DNA of 57,601 nt, from contig JAEZFK010000051.1 of NCBI GenBank assembly GCA_023437715.1, forward strand, positions 1 to 57,601. Direction: 5' to 3'. This stretch comes from Bacillota bacterium (lineage in GTDB: Bacteria; Bacillota; Clostridia; Lachnospirales; Lachnospiraceae). The notes below the pieces were generated by a model. That model saw nothing but the letters and a program-made list of their open reading frames with translations. It did not search any database and was not told the origin of the DNA. Position 1 is the stretch's first letter. Each line of letters starts with the position of its first letter. Positions 1 to 7,696 of this stretch are shown here, one piece after another. The position numbers were made by a program, and so were the translations under genes.

Positions 1-126
1 GACTACGAAAAAACTATAACACGATGTGAAACTGTTGATCAGTTGAAACGGAATTGCGCTCAGTTAGAAGCGGAATCCGTGTTCAGCTTTTATCGGAAAA
101 CGTGCTCAGTTGAGCCGGAATTTGCA
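1..126. mobile_element. Terminal region of an IS21-like insertion sequence (partial)
   Basis: Four degenerate units of about 22 bp lie head to tail at 36-57, 58-79, 80-102 and 103-125. They share the pattern TGNTCAGTT...CGGAAT (the third is the most diverged). Arrays of this kind are typical of IS21-family ends, where they bind the IstA transposase, and these elements end in CA, as at 125-126. The body of the element would lie left of the window, so no transposase gene is visible. The family call is inference from the repeat architecture. Confidence 0.5.
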
Positions 127-132
127 ACCAAA

Positions 133-162
133 CTTACTGACTATCAATATTAAGTTTTCAAT
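133..162. repeat. 30-bp repeat, copy 1
   Basis: This 30-bp segment (CTTACTGACT...GTTTTCAAT) is identical to 26501-26530. Similarity continues weakly for about 20 bp on the right (about 12 of 20 matches). Copy 2 lies in the promoter region of a marR/ABC-exporter operon and contains TTGATA on the minus strand. Copy 1 starts 7 bp from the IS-like end, so it may be a related promoter interrupted by the insertion. Confidence 0.8.
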
Positions 163-207
163 GCATACAAATTCGTTAAATCCTAATTTGATTAATTATA
201 ACAAATT

Positions 208-256
208 AAAAAAAATATAGCATTGAATATTTATAATTGTTTATTCAATGCTATAT
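208..256 (-). terminator. Rho-independent terminator (minus strand)
   Basis: A perfect 15-bp inverted repeat (arms 215-229 and 242-256) is followed, in the minus direction, by a run of U (A tract 208-215). No gene is seen immediately upstream on that strand between 257 and 363, so it may be a backup terminator for the tRNA or the remnant of a lost gene. The remaining bases of 163-405 hold nothing recognisable apart from this hairpin and the one at 364-395. Confidence 0.7.
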
Positions 257-363
257 CTGAAAAATAGATTTTACTACGACATAAGACTTATACATTTCTG
301 TGTAAGCTTTTCGCTTTTTCCTCAGTTATTATCAAGTGCCCAATCTCATTTGTATAAGGGTAT

Positions 364-395
364 AAAAAAACCACAAAGTATTTTTCGCTTTGTGG
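364..395 (-). terminator. Terminator of the tRNA-Ala transcript
   Basis: An 8-bp stem (arms 371-378 and 388-395) is followed on the minus strand by seven U (364-370). It lies 10 bp beyond the 3' end of the tRNA and is a canonical intrinsic terminator. Confidence 0.85.
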
Positions 396-405
396 TTTAG
401 TTTAA

Positions 406-478
<73 letters not shown>

Positions 479-487
479 ATGTCCGCT

Positions 488-516
488 ATTATAGCAAACC
501 ATTAAAAAAATTGCAA
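488..516 (-). promoter_or_regulatory. Promoter of tRNA-Ala
   Basis: On the minus strand, TTGCAA (511-516) and TATAAT (488-493) are separated by exactly 17 bp, and the tRNA starts 9 bp after the -10 box. Confidence 0.85.
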
Positions 517-523
517 CCACATA

Positions 524-552
524 TTGCATTTATTTCAAAAAAAGTTTATAAT
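524..552 (+). promoter_or_regulatory. Promoter of the riboswitch-ribU transcript
   Basis: TTGCAT (524-529) and TATAAT (547-552) have a 17-bp spacer. Transcription should start near 559, just before the FMN aptamer. It is divergent from and nearly abuts the tRNA promoter. Confidence 0.85.
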
Positions 553-574
553 ACATTCAGAACATTTGCATAGT

Positions 575-685
575 TGTCTTCAGGGCAGGGTGTAATTCCC
601 GACCGGCGGTAAAGTCCGCGAGCGCAGGATGCGCAGAATTGGTGTGATTCCAATACCGACAGTATAGTCTGGATGAAAGAAGATG
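575..685 (+). ncRNA. FMN riboswitch (RFN element)
   Basis: The leader carries the conserved RFN blocks in order: CTTCAGGGCAGGGTG, AATTCCCGACCGGCGGTAAAG, CCGCGAGCG, a GATTCCAATACCGACAG segment and AGTCTGGATGAAAGAAG. The element binds flavin mononucleotide and switches off downstream riboflavin genes when FMN is plentiful. It sits directly upstream of a RibU-type transporter, as expected. Confidence 0.97.
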
Positions 686-717
686 TGTTAAATTTTGATA
701 ATACACCTGTCTAATTT

Positions 718-757
718 TTAACACCTGAAAGGCACTCTTTCAGGTGTTACTTATTTT
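718..757 (+). terminator. Expression-platform hairpin of the FMN riboswitch
   Basis: A perfect 12-bp stem AACACCTGAAAG / CTTTCAGGTGTT (720-731 and 737-748) is followed by a U-rich stretch. The preceding segment contains ACACCTG (near 694-701), which could offer alternative pairing. It is most likely the ligand-dependent terminator. The GGAGG ribosome-binding site follows at 761-765. Confidence 0.75.
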
Positions 758-773
758 TCAGGAGGATTGTGTC

Positions 774-1442
774 ATGAACTTGACAAAAAAAACAAGTAAA
801 CTCACCCTTATGGCCATGTTGTGTGCCCTGGCCTTTGTCGCTGTTGCGGCAATCCGCATCCCATTGATTCCGATTATGCCATTTCTGGAGTACGAGCCGA
901 AAGACGTCATTATCCTTACCGGCGGATTTCTTTTCGGGCCAATGGCATCGGTGCTGATTTCCGTCATTGTATCCTTTGTGGAAATGTTCACCATCAGCAG
1001 CACCGGAATCATCGGACTGATTATGAATATACTTTCCACAGTGGCCTTTGTCTGTCCGGCGGCTTACCTCTACAGGCGGTATCATACCATGGCAGGCGCG
1101 TTTGCAGGCATGGTGGCTGGCACGCTGCTCATGACTGTAATCATGGTTCTGTGGAACTACCTTATCACTCCCATTTATATGGGATATCCCCGTGAAGCCG
1201 TGGTACAACTGCTGCTTCCGGCCATCGTTCCTTTTAACCTTTTAAAAGGTGGAATCAATACGGCACTGACCATGCTCATATATAAACCCTTGGTCACTAC
1301 CTTAAGAAAATCCAATCTTCTGGACTTTTCTTCCACAGAAGCACCGAAAAAACGGAAGTTCAATCTCGGCATGACCCTGGTTGCAGCCCTGATCCTTATT
1401 ACCTGCATTATGGTCGTCATGGTAATGAAAGGTGCAATGTAA
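774..1442 (+). CDS. ribU: Riboflavin ECF transporter substrate-binding component
   Basis: A 222-residue integral membrane protein that binds riboflavin and works with a shared energy-coupling module (EcfA/A'/T), encoded elsewhere. The family hallmarks FLEYEPKDVI (near residues 38-47), NILSTVAFV, and MGYPREAVVQLLLPAIVPFNLLKG in the second half are present, with about six hydrophobic segments. The ATG at 774 is chosen because GGAGG lies 8 bp upstream; an in-frame extension to 744 would start inside the terminator hairpin. The C-terminal tail is basic and followed by a final membrane-like segment, longer than in some family members. Regulation by the FMN riboswitch supports the substrate. Confidence 0.95.
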   Translation: MNLTKKTSKLTLMAMLCALAFVAVAAIRIPLIPIMPFLEYEPKDVIILTGGFLFGPMASVLISVIVSFVEMFTISSTGIIGLIMNILSTVAFVCPAAYLYRRYHTMAGAFAGMVAGTLLMTVIMVLWNYLITPIYMGYPREAVVQLLLPAIVPFNLLKGGINTALTMLIYKPLVTTLRKSNLLDFSSTEAPKKRKFNLGMTLVAALILITCIMVVMVMKGAM

Positions 1443-1503
1443 TAAATAATAATGTAATAAATAATAAATCAAGTATAAATAAAACGAAAGCCCGTCAAAG
1501 GGT

Positions 1504-1540
1504 AAAGGAGAGAGTCTGACAATCCAGACTCTCTCCTTTA
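1504..1540. terminator. Bidirectional terminator between ribU and the MFS gene
   Basis: A perfect 15-bp inverted repeat (AAAGGAGAGAGTCTG / CAGACTCTCTCCTTT, loop of 6) lies between the convergent genes and is followed on the plus strand by TATTATAA. Confidence 0.85.
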
Positions 1541-1546
1541 TTATAA

Positions 1547-2836
1547 TCATTCATTGATATCTGCCCCCAGGCCCCTGACATACGGATTCCTATATCCTAA
1601 AAAGCTGGAAAACGCCCCCAGAAAGCCGGTGCAAAGAAACATGACCCCCATGCCGCTTCCCGCACCAGTTCCCACGATTTTTCCCAGGAAAACCGCGGCC
1701 TGCTGCCCTGACGCCATAAAGGGCTCGAATACAAAATCAGCCAGGTAACCGCCAAGCAGAATACCTACAGGAATAGTAAAATTCTGCACGCCGTTTCGGA
1801 TGGCAAATACTCTGCCCTGTAATCCCTGTGGAACCAGCCGGTATAAGATCACGCTCTGCCCGGCTATGATAAATGGAATGGGAACGCTGGCGGCAAGTCC
1901 GGCCAGAGACCAGACCCATAGATTTCTCCCCGCTCCCATCATGAGATCACCAAACAGGAAAGAAAAGCCTGCGGAGAAATAAATCAGTTTTTTCGGATTT
2001 CTCCACCCCTTTCCCGCCGTAACCAGTATTCCTCCGGCGATTCCCCCTATCCCCAGCACTCCGCTTACGATTCCGTACACAGAGGAATCTCCGCCGCTTC
2101 TGGTGAGAATCATAGGTGACAGAATATTTTCATAGGTCAGGCGCGAGAAAAAGTTGATGGCAGCCATACTGACCATGATATATAAAATACCCTTTTCCCT
2201 TTTTAAGAAGCCAAAGCCTTCCCGCAAATCACTTAGATGATTCTTTCTCACCTTTTCCCCATGCTCCAGCGGTTCCTTTATTTCAATAAAAAACAGGGAG
2301 GAAACCGCAAACAAAAATGATAATAAATCCATGAGCAGGATCATTTTCAGCCCTGCAAACGCCATGAGCATTCCGGAGAGCATGGGCGCAGCCACCATGA
2401 CTAAGTTGCTGGAAAAGGAATTAATGCCGCTGGCTTTCACATACTGCCGGTCAGGAACCAGGAGGCCTGTCACTACGGAGGCGGCCGGGGACTGGAACCC
2501 ATTCATAAAACCCACAATCCCATTGACCAGATAAATCTGCATGATATCCGGCTCTCCCCTGTAGAAGCTGATTAAAATGCTGACCGTACAAAGAGCTGCC
2601 GCGGAATCTGTCATGACAAGAATTGCCTTTTTGGAGTACCTGTCCACGATTCCTCCCGCAAAAATGCTGACCAGAATATAAGGAACCCATGTACAAAATG
2701 ACATAAGTGAAACGGTCATAGCCGCATGAGTCTTTTCAAAGACCCAGATGGTAAGAGCAAACGACGTCATAGAGCTACCCAGCTGTGATACGGCCTGGCC
2801 CAGCCAGAATGTTATAAAATTTATTTTTCTATCCAT
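1547..2836 (-). CDS. MFS efflux transporter, macrolide-efflux (MefA)-like
   Basis: A 429-residue major facilitator protein with about 12 hydrophobic segments. The N-terminus (FWLGQAVSQLGSSMTSFALTIWVFEKT) and the loop-2 sequence FAGGIVDRYSKKAILVMTD match the MefA/TIGR00900 drug:H+ antiporter branch. Likely role is export of an antibiotic or similar compound across the cell membrane; the substrate cannot be read from sequence. The start has AAGGAG 7 bp upstream. The gene is monocistronic, with its own promoter at 3043-3071 and a roughly 200-nt leader that encodes a short peptide and can form a long helix, as in drug-inducible attenuation. It converges on ribU. Confidence 0.85.
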   Translation of the reverse strand: MDRKINFITFWLGQAVSQLGSSMTSFALTIWVFEKTHAAMTVSLMSFCTWVPYILVSIFAGGIVDRYSKKAILVMTDSAAALCTVSILISFYRGEPDIMQIYLVNGIVGFMNGFQSPAASVVTGLLVPDRQYVKASGINSFSSNLVMVAAPMLSGMLMAFAGLKMILLMDLLSFLFAVSSLFFIEIKEPLEHGEKVRKNHLSDLREGFGFLKREKGILYIMVSMAAINFFSRLTYENILSPMILTRSGGDSSVYGIVSGVLGIGGIAGGILVTAGKGWRNPKKLIYFSAGFSFLFGDLMMGAGRNLWVWSLAGLAASVPIPFIIAGQSVILYRLVPQGLQGRVFAIRNGVQNFTIPVGILLGGYLADFVFEPFMASGQQAAVFLGKIVGTGAGSGMGVMFLCTGFLGAFSSFLGYRNPYVRGLGADINE

Positions 2837-2869
2837 TGTATTTTCTCCTTATAAGTAATAACCCTATAA

Positions 2870-2950
2870 GTACAAAATCCAATGCGGACGAGTTTCCCTA
2901 AATATCAAGACCTCTCTGCACAAATCCCGCCCGTTCATTGCATTTTGTAC
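2870..2950 (-). promoter_or_regulatory. Leader helix upstream of the MFS start
   Basis: Arms 2870-2885 and 2935-2950 are complementary at 14 of 15 core positions. The upstream arm lies inside the short leader ORF (codons around CTKCNE). The downstream arm ends about 15 nt before a small hairpin next to the ribosome-binding site. A ribosome stalled on the leader ORF would disrupt this helix. The geometry is seen; regulation is inferred. Confidence 0.55.
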
Positions 2951-2966
2951 AGAGAGAAACGCTCAT
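2898..2966 (-). CDS. Putative leader peptide of the MFS efflux gene
   Basis: A 22-codon ORF beginning MSVSLCTKC and ending RGLDI, fully inside the leader of the MFS transcript (predicted start near 3036). It ends 61 bp before the MFS start codon. It has only a weak ribosome-binding site, so translation is not certain. One arm of the leader helix is formed by its codons 5-11. Upstream peptides that stall ribosomes in the presence of a drug are known for many resistance genes; this sequence matches none that I recognise. Confidence 0.45.
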   Translation of the reverse strand: MSVSLCTKCNERAGFVQRGLDI

Positions 2967-3042
2967 GTTAATCACTTTTGGATACAGCATACACAATCCC
3001 TTTCTTTCCCATCTTTTCCCGAAAGATGTTTATTCCTGATTC

Positions 3043-3071
3043 AGTATATCCTTAAAACACTGAGGTGTAAA
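3043..3071 (-). promoter_or_regulatory. Promoter of the MFS gene
   Basis: On the minus strand, TTTACA (3066-3071) and TATACT (3043-3048) are 17 bp apart. A small hairpin (CATCTTT / AAAGATG, near 3010-3030) follows early in the leader. Confidence 0.75.
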
Positions 3072-3083
3072 GATAAAGCAGAC

Positions 3084-3119
3084 AAAAAGAAGAGACTGTA
3101 AAATAAAAGCCTCTTCTTT
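3084..3119 (-). terminator. Terminator after the 809-residue gene
   Basis: A 9-bp stem AAAGAAGAG / CTCTTCTTT (3086-3094 and 3111-3119) is followed on the minus strand by a U run. It lies 17 bp after the stop of the leftward gene. Confidence 0.75.
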
Positions 3120-3135
3120 CCTATACGCCCAGCCA

Positions 3136-5565
3136 TCATACATACTGGGTCAGATTCTCATACCTTTTGTATACGATTCCATCATCTCCGGCTTCCAGTT
3201 TTCCTGTTTTTCCGTCGTAAACAGGATTCAGCTTCTTACAGCTTTCTAAAAACTCCTGGAGACTCTCAAATTCTTTCTGACTCCCCACCACGCATACATA
3301 AGCGGTATCCCTGCTGGCAGCCCTGTATTCGCAGTCAAATATCTGGTCATTATAAGGCTGCAGCTTGTGGCTGCACCATAGCCCTACATACCCGTTTCCA
3401 GCCTTTCCGGCCAGCCAGCCGCTTTCCATAAGCTGCTCCTCAAACCGGCTTTGAGGCCAGTACACATGGGTGAAGGGAATGGGGTGGGTTTCGGGAATCC
3501 GGTAAATTCCGTACAGCACATTTTTCACCTGCTTCAATGCCGGCATGATCCCATTTCCGAACCAGTAGCCGGGCCTTGTGGAACAGGCCTCGCAGCTTCC
3601 TCCCGGATGATTTGCAAAGACCACCGCTGCCTGGTCCAAAGCGGCATACCACATATGCTGCTGGTATCCGAATACACCGGGCTCAAACTGGGTGGTGCCG
3701 TGAAAGCATTCGTTCAAAGATTTCACAAAAGCAAAGCTTCCCATATCCACGCCGTCTTTTCCGTATACGTTTTCCCAGGACCTTAAAGCACCGTCCCTCG
3801 GGGACTGGACGGAGGTCAGCATGTAATCCTCTGTCTTTTCCACACAGATTCTGGCATTGCTTTCCTCATATACTGTGGAAACCGGCTTTTTCATGACCTC
3901 CTTAAGATCTGCCGGAAGCCGGTAACGGCTGGTTGCCAGGAAAATGATCCACTCGCTGAACCGGTCGGGGGCCTCAGGGTCTAAAAGATTTACAAGGCAC
4001 TGGATATCCTGATCATAAGGATAAAGCACCTCCCGGTAAACCCGGCCCATGGGAGCAATGGATACCCCATGAAAGGTCTGTACTGCCAGATCGTGAAGCA
4101 GCCTGTCCGCCGCCTTTACCGCAAGAGCGGAAAGCTCCCCATCGCCAAAATCCACCACATTTAAGATGGCCGCAAAGGTAATGGGCGTATATCCGCCGCT
4201 GTGGAATTCGTCAAAGCCTTCCCTTATGGTCTCCATCAGCCAGTCGTGGATTCTGATTCCGGCGATTTCCTCCATCTCCCGTCCCGTTTTCCCCGAGCGC
4301 ACAAAAAACTCATCCCGGTATACGTTTCCGGCAATATAAGCGCTCACAAAGAACATCAGGGAATGGTTCTCACTCCAGAAGCACATGCCGTCATTTCCTT
4401 CCTCATCCATCCAGTAGCGGTAATTCAGCATTACCTCCCTGCACCGGGCGGCCAGCGTCTCGTTCATGGGATACAGCTTTAAAAAGCGCACCAAGGCGCA
4501 GGTCAGGAAATCCGAACAGTCCCGTCTGCTCTCGATCTGGTCCAGGGATTTATAAATCTCCTTTTCATCCTCCGGGGAGACCTGCCCTGTATAGAAGCGG
4601 GCCAGAATGGGATACATGGAAAAGCTGTCCCCATCTCCCCTGGGAATCTGTCCCACTGAGGCAATGCGGCTGTAAATCCGTTTCTCATTTTCCAAAATAT
4701 CCTTTGTCCCGCTCCAGACCGGACCTAAAAGCTCCTGTCGTTCAAAGCTTCTGGTTAATTTCTGCCCTCCGGCTGATACCTCCACCTGAAAATGTGGCCG
4801 GTCCGGTTCCAGAGCCACCTTTGTTTTCCCGGATATTTCTGCAGAAAAATACCGGCTTCCGTAATCTTTAAAATCAACCGGGCGGGAATCATAGATAATC
4901 CGGCTTTCTGCCGGAGCTTCTTCCGGGAAAAGAAGCTTTCCTTCTTTAATTATGATGTCGGAAAGCCATTGGTCTGCCAGTGCCTGCTCTCTGGCATATT
5001 TCAGGTTGGGAAGCGTAACCTTAAGTACTTCCTTTTCCTTTCCTGGAATCTGAAAGGCAAAAAGGGTTCTGGTATCCCTCACCCCCAGGTTTTGCAGTCT
5101 TATGAAGATCAGGTTGTCGCCCTTTTTTAATTTCATGGGAACCACTTCCCGGTTAATGGGCTTATAAACAGGAGTGTCGATTTTCCCGCTATGGACTCCG
5201 TTTACCCACACATCCACAGCTCCATAGCTCCACAGCCAGGCCTCCGCTTCCATGTCCTCGGCCGCAGTCAGCATGGTGGCCCCGTAAAGCTCGATCTTCT
5301 TTAAAAGAGGATAAAAGGCGGACTGATCCACAAACCAGCTTCCATGGGTATAGGCATATTCCCAGGGCAAGCCAAGGGCGCTCATGGCGCCTGCCTTTAT
5401 TTCCCCTTCCGGCATCCTGGGATCATGGTCCACCGCTTCGGAGCGCATGATTTTTTCACAGGCAAGCTGGTCTTTCCCTGACACCTTGCTGGAAAAGGGA
5501 GTTTCCTTTCGTCCGCTCACAAGATAATTGGTGATATAACCGTATTCATTTAACTGAAATTCCAT
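3136..5565 (-). CDS. Uncharacterised 809-residue protein of a carbohydrate-uptake operon
   Basis: I do not recognise a named family. The start (MEFQLNEYGY) is set by GAGGAGG 7 bp upstream. No signal peptide is visible, so it is probably cytoplasmic. The N-terminal third looks like beta-sandwich sequence (WLWSYGAVDVWVNGVHSGK resembles jelly-roll carbohydrate-binding folds). The middle and C-terminal parts look helical and aromatic-rich, like an (alpha/alpha)6 barrel, with candidate active-site motifs FWSENHSLMFF, STRPGYWFGNGIMP and PFTHVYWP. It is the last gene of a leftward operon with two sugar permeases and a binding protein, which suggests an intracellular glycosidase or lyase acting on the imported oligosaccharide. 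That function is inference only. Confidence 0.6.
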   Translation of the reverse strand: MEFQLNEYGYITNYLVSGRKETPFSSKVSGKDQLACEKIMRSEAVDHDPRMPEGEIKAGAMSALGLPWEYAYTHGSWFVDQSAFYPLLKKIELYGATMLTAAEDMEAEAWLWSYGAVDVWVNGVHSGKIDTPVYKPINREVVPMKLKKGDNLIFIRLQNLGVRDTRTLFAFQIPGKEKEVLKVTLPNLKYAREQALADQWLSDIIIKEGKLLFPEEAPAESRIIYDSRPVDFKDYGSRYFSAEISGKTKVALEPDRPHFQVEVSAGGQKLTRSFERQELLGPVWSGTKDILENEKRIYSRIASVGQIPRGDGDSFSMYPILARFYTGQVSPEDEKEIYKSLDQIESRRDCSDFLTCALVRFLKLYPMNETLAARCREVMLNYRYWMDEEGNDGMCFWSENHSLMFFVSAYIAGNVYRDEFFVRSGKTGREMEEIAGIRIHDWLMETIREGFDEFHSGGYTPITFAAILNVVDFGDGELSALAVKAADRLLHDLAVQTFHGVSIAPMGRVYREVLYPYDQDIQCLVNLLDPEAPDRFSEWIIFLATSRYRLPADLKEVMKKPVSTVYEESNARICVEKTEDYMLTSVQSPRDGALRSWENVYGKDGVDMGSFAFVKSLNECFHGTTQFEPGVFGYQQHMWYAALDQAAVVFANHPGGSCEACSTRPGYWFGNGIMPALKQVKNVLYGIYRIPETHPIPFTHVYWPQSRFEEQLMESGWLAGKAGNGYVGLWCSHKLQPYNDQIFDCEYRAASRDTAYVCVVGSQKEFESLQEFLESCKKLNPVYDGKTGKLEAGDDGIVYKRYENLTQYV

Positions 5566-5661
5566 TTTAAGCCTCCTCATTTCTTTTTCCAAAAGCGATA
5601 TTCTCCTGCTGCACCGGCAGCCGGGAGACTCAGTCACTTACTCCCTCAACAGCCCAGCCCC

Positions 5662-6537
5662 TCACCCTTTCACCGCTCCGGCAGTCATACCTCCCATAAA
5701 CTGCCTGCTTGCAAACAAATAAACCAGAATGATCGGTATGATGGCAATGGCGGAGCCTGCAAACAGGATATTCCATGCGGCAGCCCCGTCTCCTGCATTT
5801 TGAAGGCTCACCACCCCCACAGTCAGCGGGCGGAGCTTTTCATTTGTCATGGTAAATATCAGTGGCAGGATGTATTCATTCCAGCCGCCGCGGAAGGACA
5901 GAAGGGCCACGCTTGCCAGAGCCGGTTTTAATACGGGAAGAATCACTCTGCTGTAGGTTCCGAAAAAGCTGCAGCCATCCATTTTCGCCGCCTCGTCAAG
6001 CTCCTTTGGAACGCTGTTCATAAAGCCGTGAATCAAAAATACATAGGTGGCCTGCCCGCTTCCTGCGGATATGAGGATAATGGCGATCAGGGACTTATTC
6101 ATGTGAAGCTTTACCGCCAGCTCAAACAACGGCCGCAGGGCTGCACTTCCTACATTAATGAACATGAACATAACCATCGCATTGTAAATCAGGCTTTTAA
6201 AACGGAATTCCTTTCTGGAAAATACATAGCCTGCCATGCTGCTGACCATGAGGGAAAGGAACATGACTCCAAAGCTTATGATAAGGCTGTTTAGGGTGTA
6301 CCTGGAAAAGTTCCCCATCTTCCATGCCTGCATATAATTATCCAGAATGAATTTCTCCGGCAGCAGATTCAGCCCGCCGCCTACCAGCTCACCGTTGGTT
6401 TTAAAGGAGCCAAAGATAATGTAAATCACCGGATAAACCGTCAGGGATGCCAGTATGAAAAGGAGCAGAAAAATAACCCCGTTTATGATTTTGGTTTTTC
6501 TCGATTCAACGGCATGGCCCGTTCTTTCCTTTGCCAT
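5662..6537 (-). CDS. Carbohydrate ABC transporter permease, MalG/UgpE family
   Basis: A 291-residue inner-membrane permease with about six membrane segments. The cytoplasmic EAA loop, which docks on the ATPase, reads ELDEAAKMDGCSFFGTYSRVILPVLKP. It pairs with the MalF-type permease encoded 18 bp upstream and the lipoprotein encoded further upstream. No ATPase gene is in the operon, so a shared MsmK-type ATPase is likely used, as is common in Firmicutes. The C-terminus (GGMTAGAVKG) is typical of the family. Confidence 0.9.
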   Translation of the reverse strand: MAKERTGHAVESRKTKIINGVIFLLLFILASLTVYPVIYIIFGSFKTNGELVGGGLNLLPEKFILDNYMQAWKMGNFSRYTLNSLIISFGVMFLSLMVSSMAGYVFSRKEFRFKSLIYNAMVMFMFINVGSAALRPLFELAVKLHMNKSLIAIILISAGSGQATYVFLIHGFMNSVPKELDEAAKMDGCSFFGTYSRVILPVLKPALASVALLSFRGGWNEYILPLIFTMTNEKLRPLTVGVVSLQNAGDGAAAWNILFAGSAIAIIPIILVYLFASRQFMGGMTAGAVKG

Positions 6538-6555
6538 CGTTATTTCTCCTTCCTG

Positions 6556-7485
6556 CTATGAAATCTCATCCATTTTCCTGCTGAATTTAAGATAAATAAT
6601 GGTGACAATGCCCACCATAAGGGCTGAAATAATGCTTAACACGGAGCCGTAGCCGATCTGAAGCTGGGCGGCCGCCCTGGAGGTGCCGAACACCATCTGG
6701 AATATGTAGGAAAACATTACATGTGTCCTGTTATTGGGGCCGCCCCCGGTCAGGACCAGGATGGACTCATAATCCTTAAATGCAGTGGTGATGGCCAGCA
6801 TGATGACCACCTTAAGCACTGGTCCCAGCATTGGAAGGGTGATCTTAAAAAATGCCTGGACTCCGTTTGCCCCGTCAATCTGGGCGCTTTCATACATATC
6901 GGTGGGAACTCCCGCAAGGCCTGAAAGCAAAAGGATCATATAGTTTCCAAAAGCTCCCCAGACCGCCACAATTACTACTGCTGTCATGGCTGTTTTTCCG
7001 CTTCCCAGCCAGTCAATAGGAGCATGTATGATTCCTGATGCCTGCAAAAAGCCATTGAGCACGCCGTTATAGGTGGCAAAAATAAAGTACCAGATAAGGC
7101 TGTATACGGCGGAGCTGATGACTGTGGGGAGAAAATAGATCCCCTGGAACAGGCCGCTTCCAAACCGTTTTCTCTGAAGCAGGACAGCGGTCAGAAGGGA
7201 AAGGGGAAGCACGAACAGAAGCTTTAAAAACGCATACTCAAAGGTATGAAGGACGCTGTTCCAATAAATAGCATCAGTGCCCACCCGCTTAAAGTTGGCA
7301 AGGCCCACAAAATATGCCTTAAATCCGTTGTAATCATAAAAGACATACCGGATGAGCCAGGTAAAGGGATAGACTGACATGACAAGTATGAAAAAGATTG
7401 TGGGAAACAGCATAAGCCACATGGGAATGTCCCCACGGTCCCAGCTTTTCTTTAACCGCTGCCCCATAGATTTTTTTGTATTCAT
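6556..7485 (-). CDS. Carbohydrate ABC transporter permease, MalF/UgpA family
   Basis: A 309-residue permease with about six membrane segments. The EAA loop is YESAQIDGANGVQAFFKITLPMLGP. It forms the translocation pore with the 5662-6537 product. The basic N-terminus (KKSMGQRLKKSWDRGD) precedes the first helix. It is part of the operon 9136 to 3136; the 211-bp gap upstream separates it from the binding-protein gene and contains a short hairpin (GCCGCC / GGCGGC, about 7600-7624) and three tandem 12-bp repeats. Confidence 0.9.
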   Translation of the reverse strand: MNTKKSMGQRLKKSWDRGDIPMWLMLFPTIFFILVMSVYPFTWLIRYVFYDYNGFKAYFVGLANFKRVGTDAIYWNSVLHTFEYAFLKLLFVLPLSLLTAVLLQRKRFGSGLFQGIYFLPTVISSAVYSLIWYFIFATYNGVLNGFLQASGIIHAPIDWLGSGKTAMTAVVIVAVWGAFGNYMILLLSGLAGVPTDMYESAQIDGANGVQAFFKITLPMLGPVLKVVIMLAITTAFKDYESILVLTGGGPNNRTHVMFSYIFQMVFGTSRAAAQLQIGYGSVLSIISALMVGIVTIIYLKFSRKMDEIS

Positions 7486-7639
7486 TTGACAGGCTCCTTC
7501 AATTTATATTCCTCTTATTTCATATCTCCGCTTTTCTGTCCGCGTTTTCTCTCCGCGCTTTCCGGGCGGAAATAAAGGTATACCCGAAAGGGATTTCCAG
7601 CCGCCCCAAAGAATCTGAGGCGGCAGGAAACTTTTTTTG

Positions 7640-7675
7640 CTATTACAACTGCTGTTTCAACTGCTGTTCCAACTG
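7640..7675. repeat. Three tandem 12-bp repeats after the binding-protein gene
   Basis: The units CTATTACAACTG, CTGTTTCAACTG and CTGTTCCAACTG lie head to tail. The last two bases-matched units resemble the 3' end of the binding-protein gene (CTACTGTTCCAG at 7696-7707), so the array may derive from slippage or duplication of that end. Confidence 0.7.
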
Positions 7676-7696
7676 CAATTACATTTACTTTCCCAG

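Noticed and set aside
744..773. Upstream start for ribU at 744
   Set aside because: It lies within the riboswitch expression hairpin and has no ribosome-binding site; the ATG at 774 has GGAGG at the right distance.
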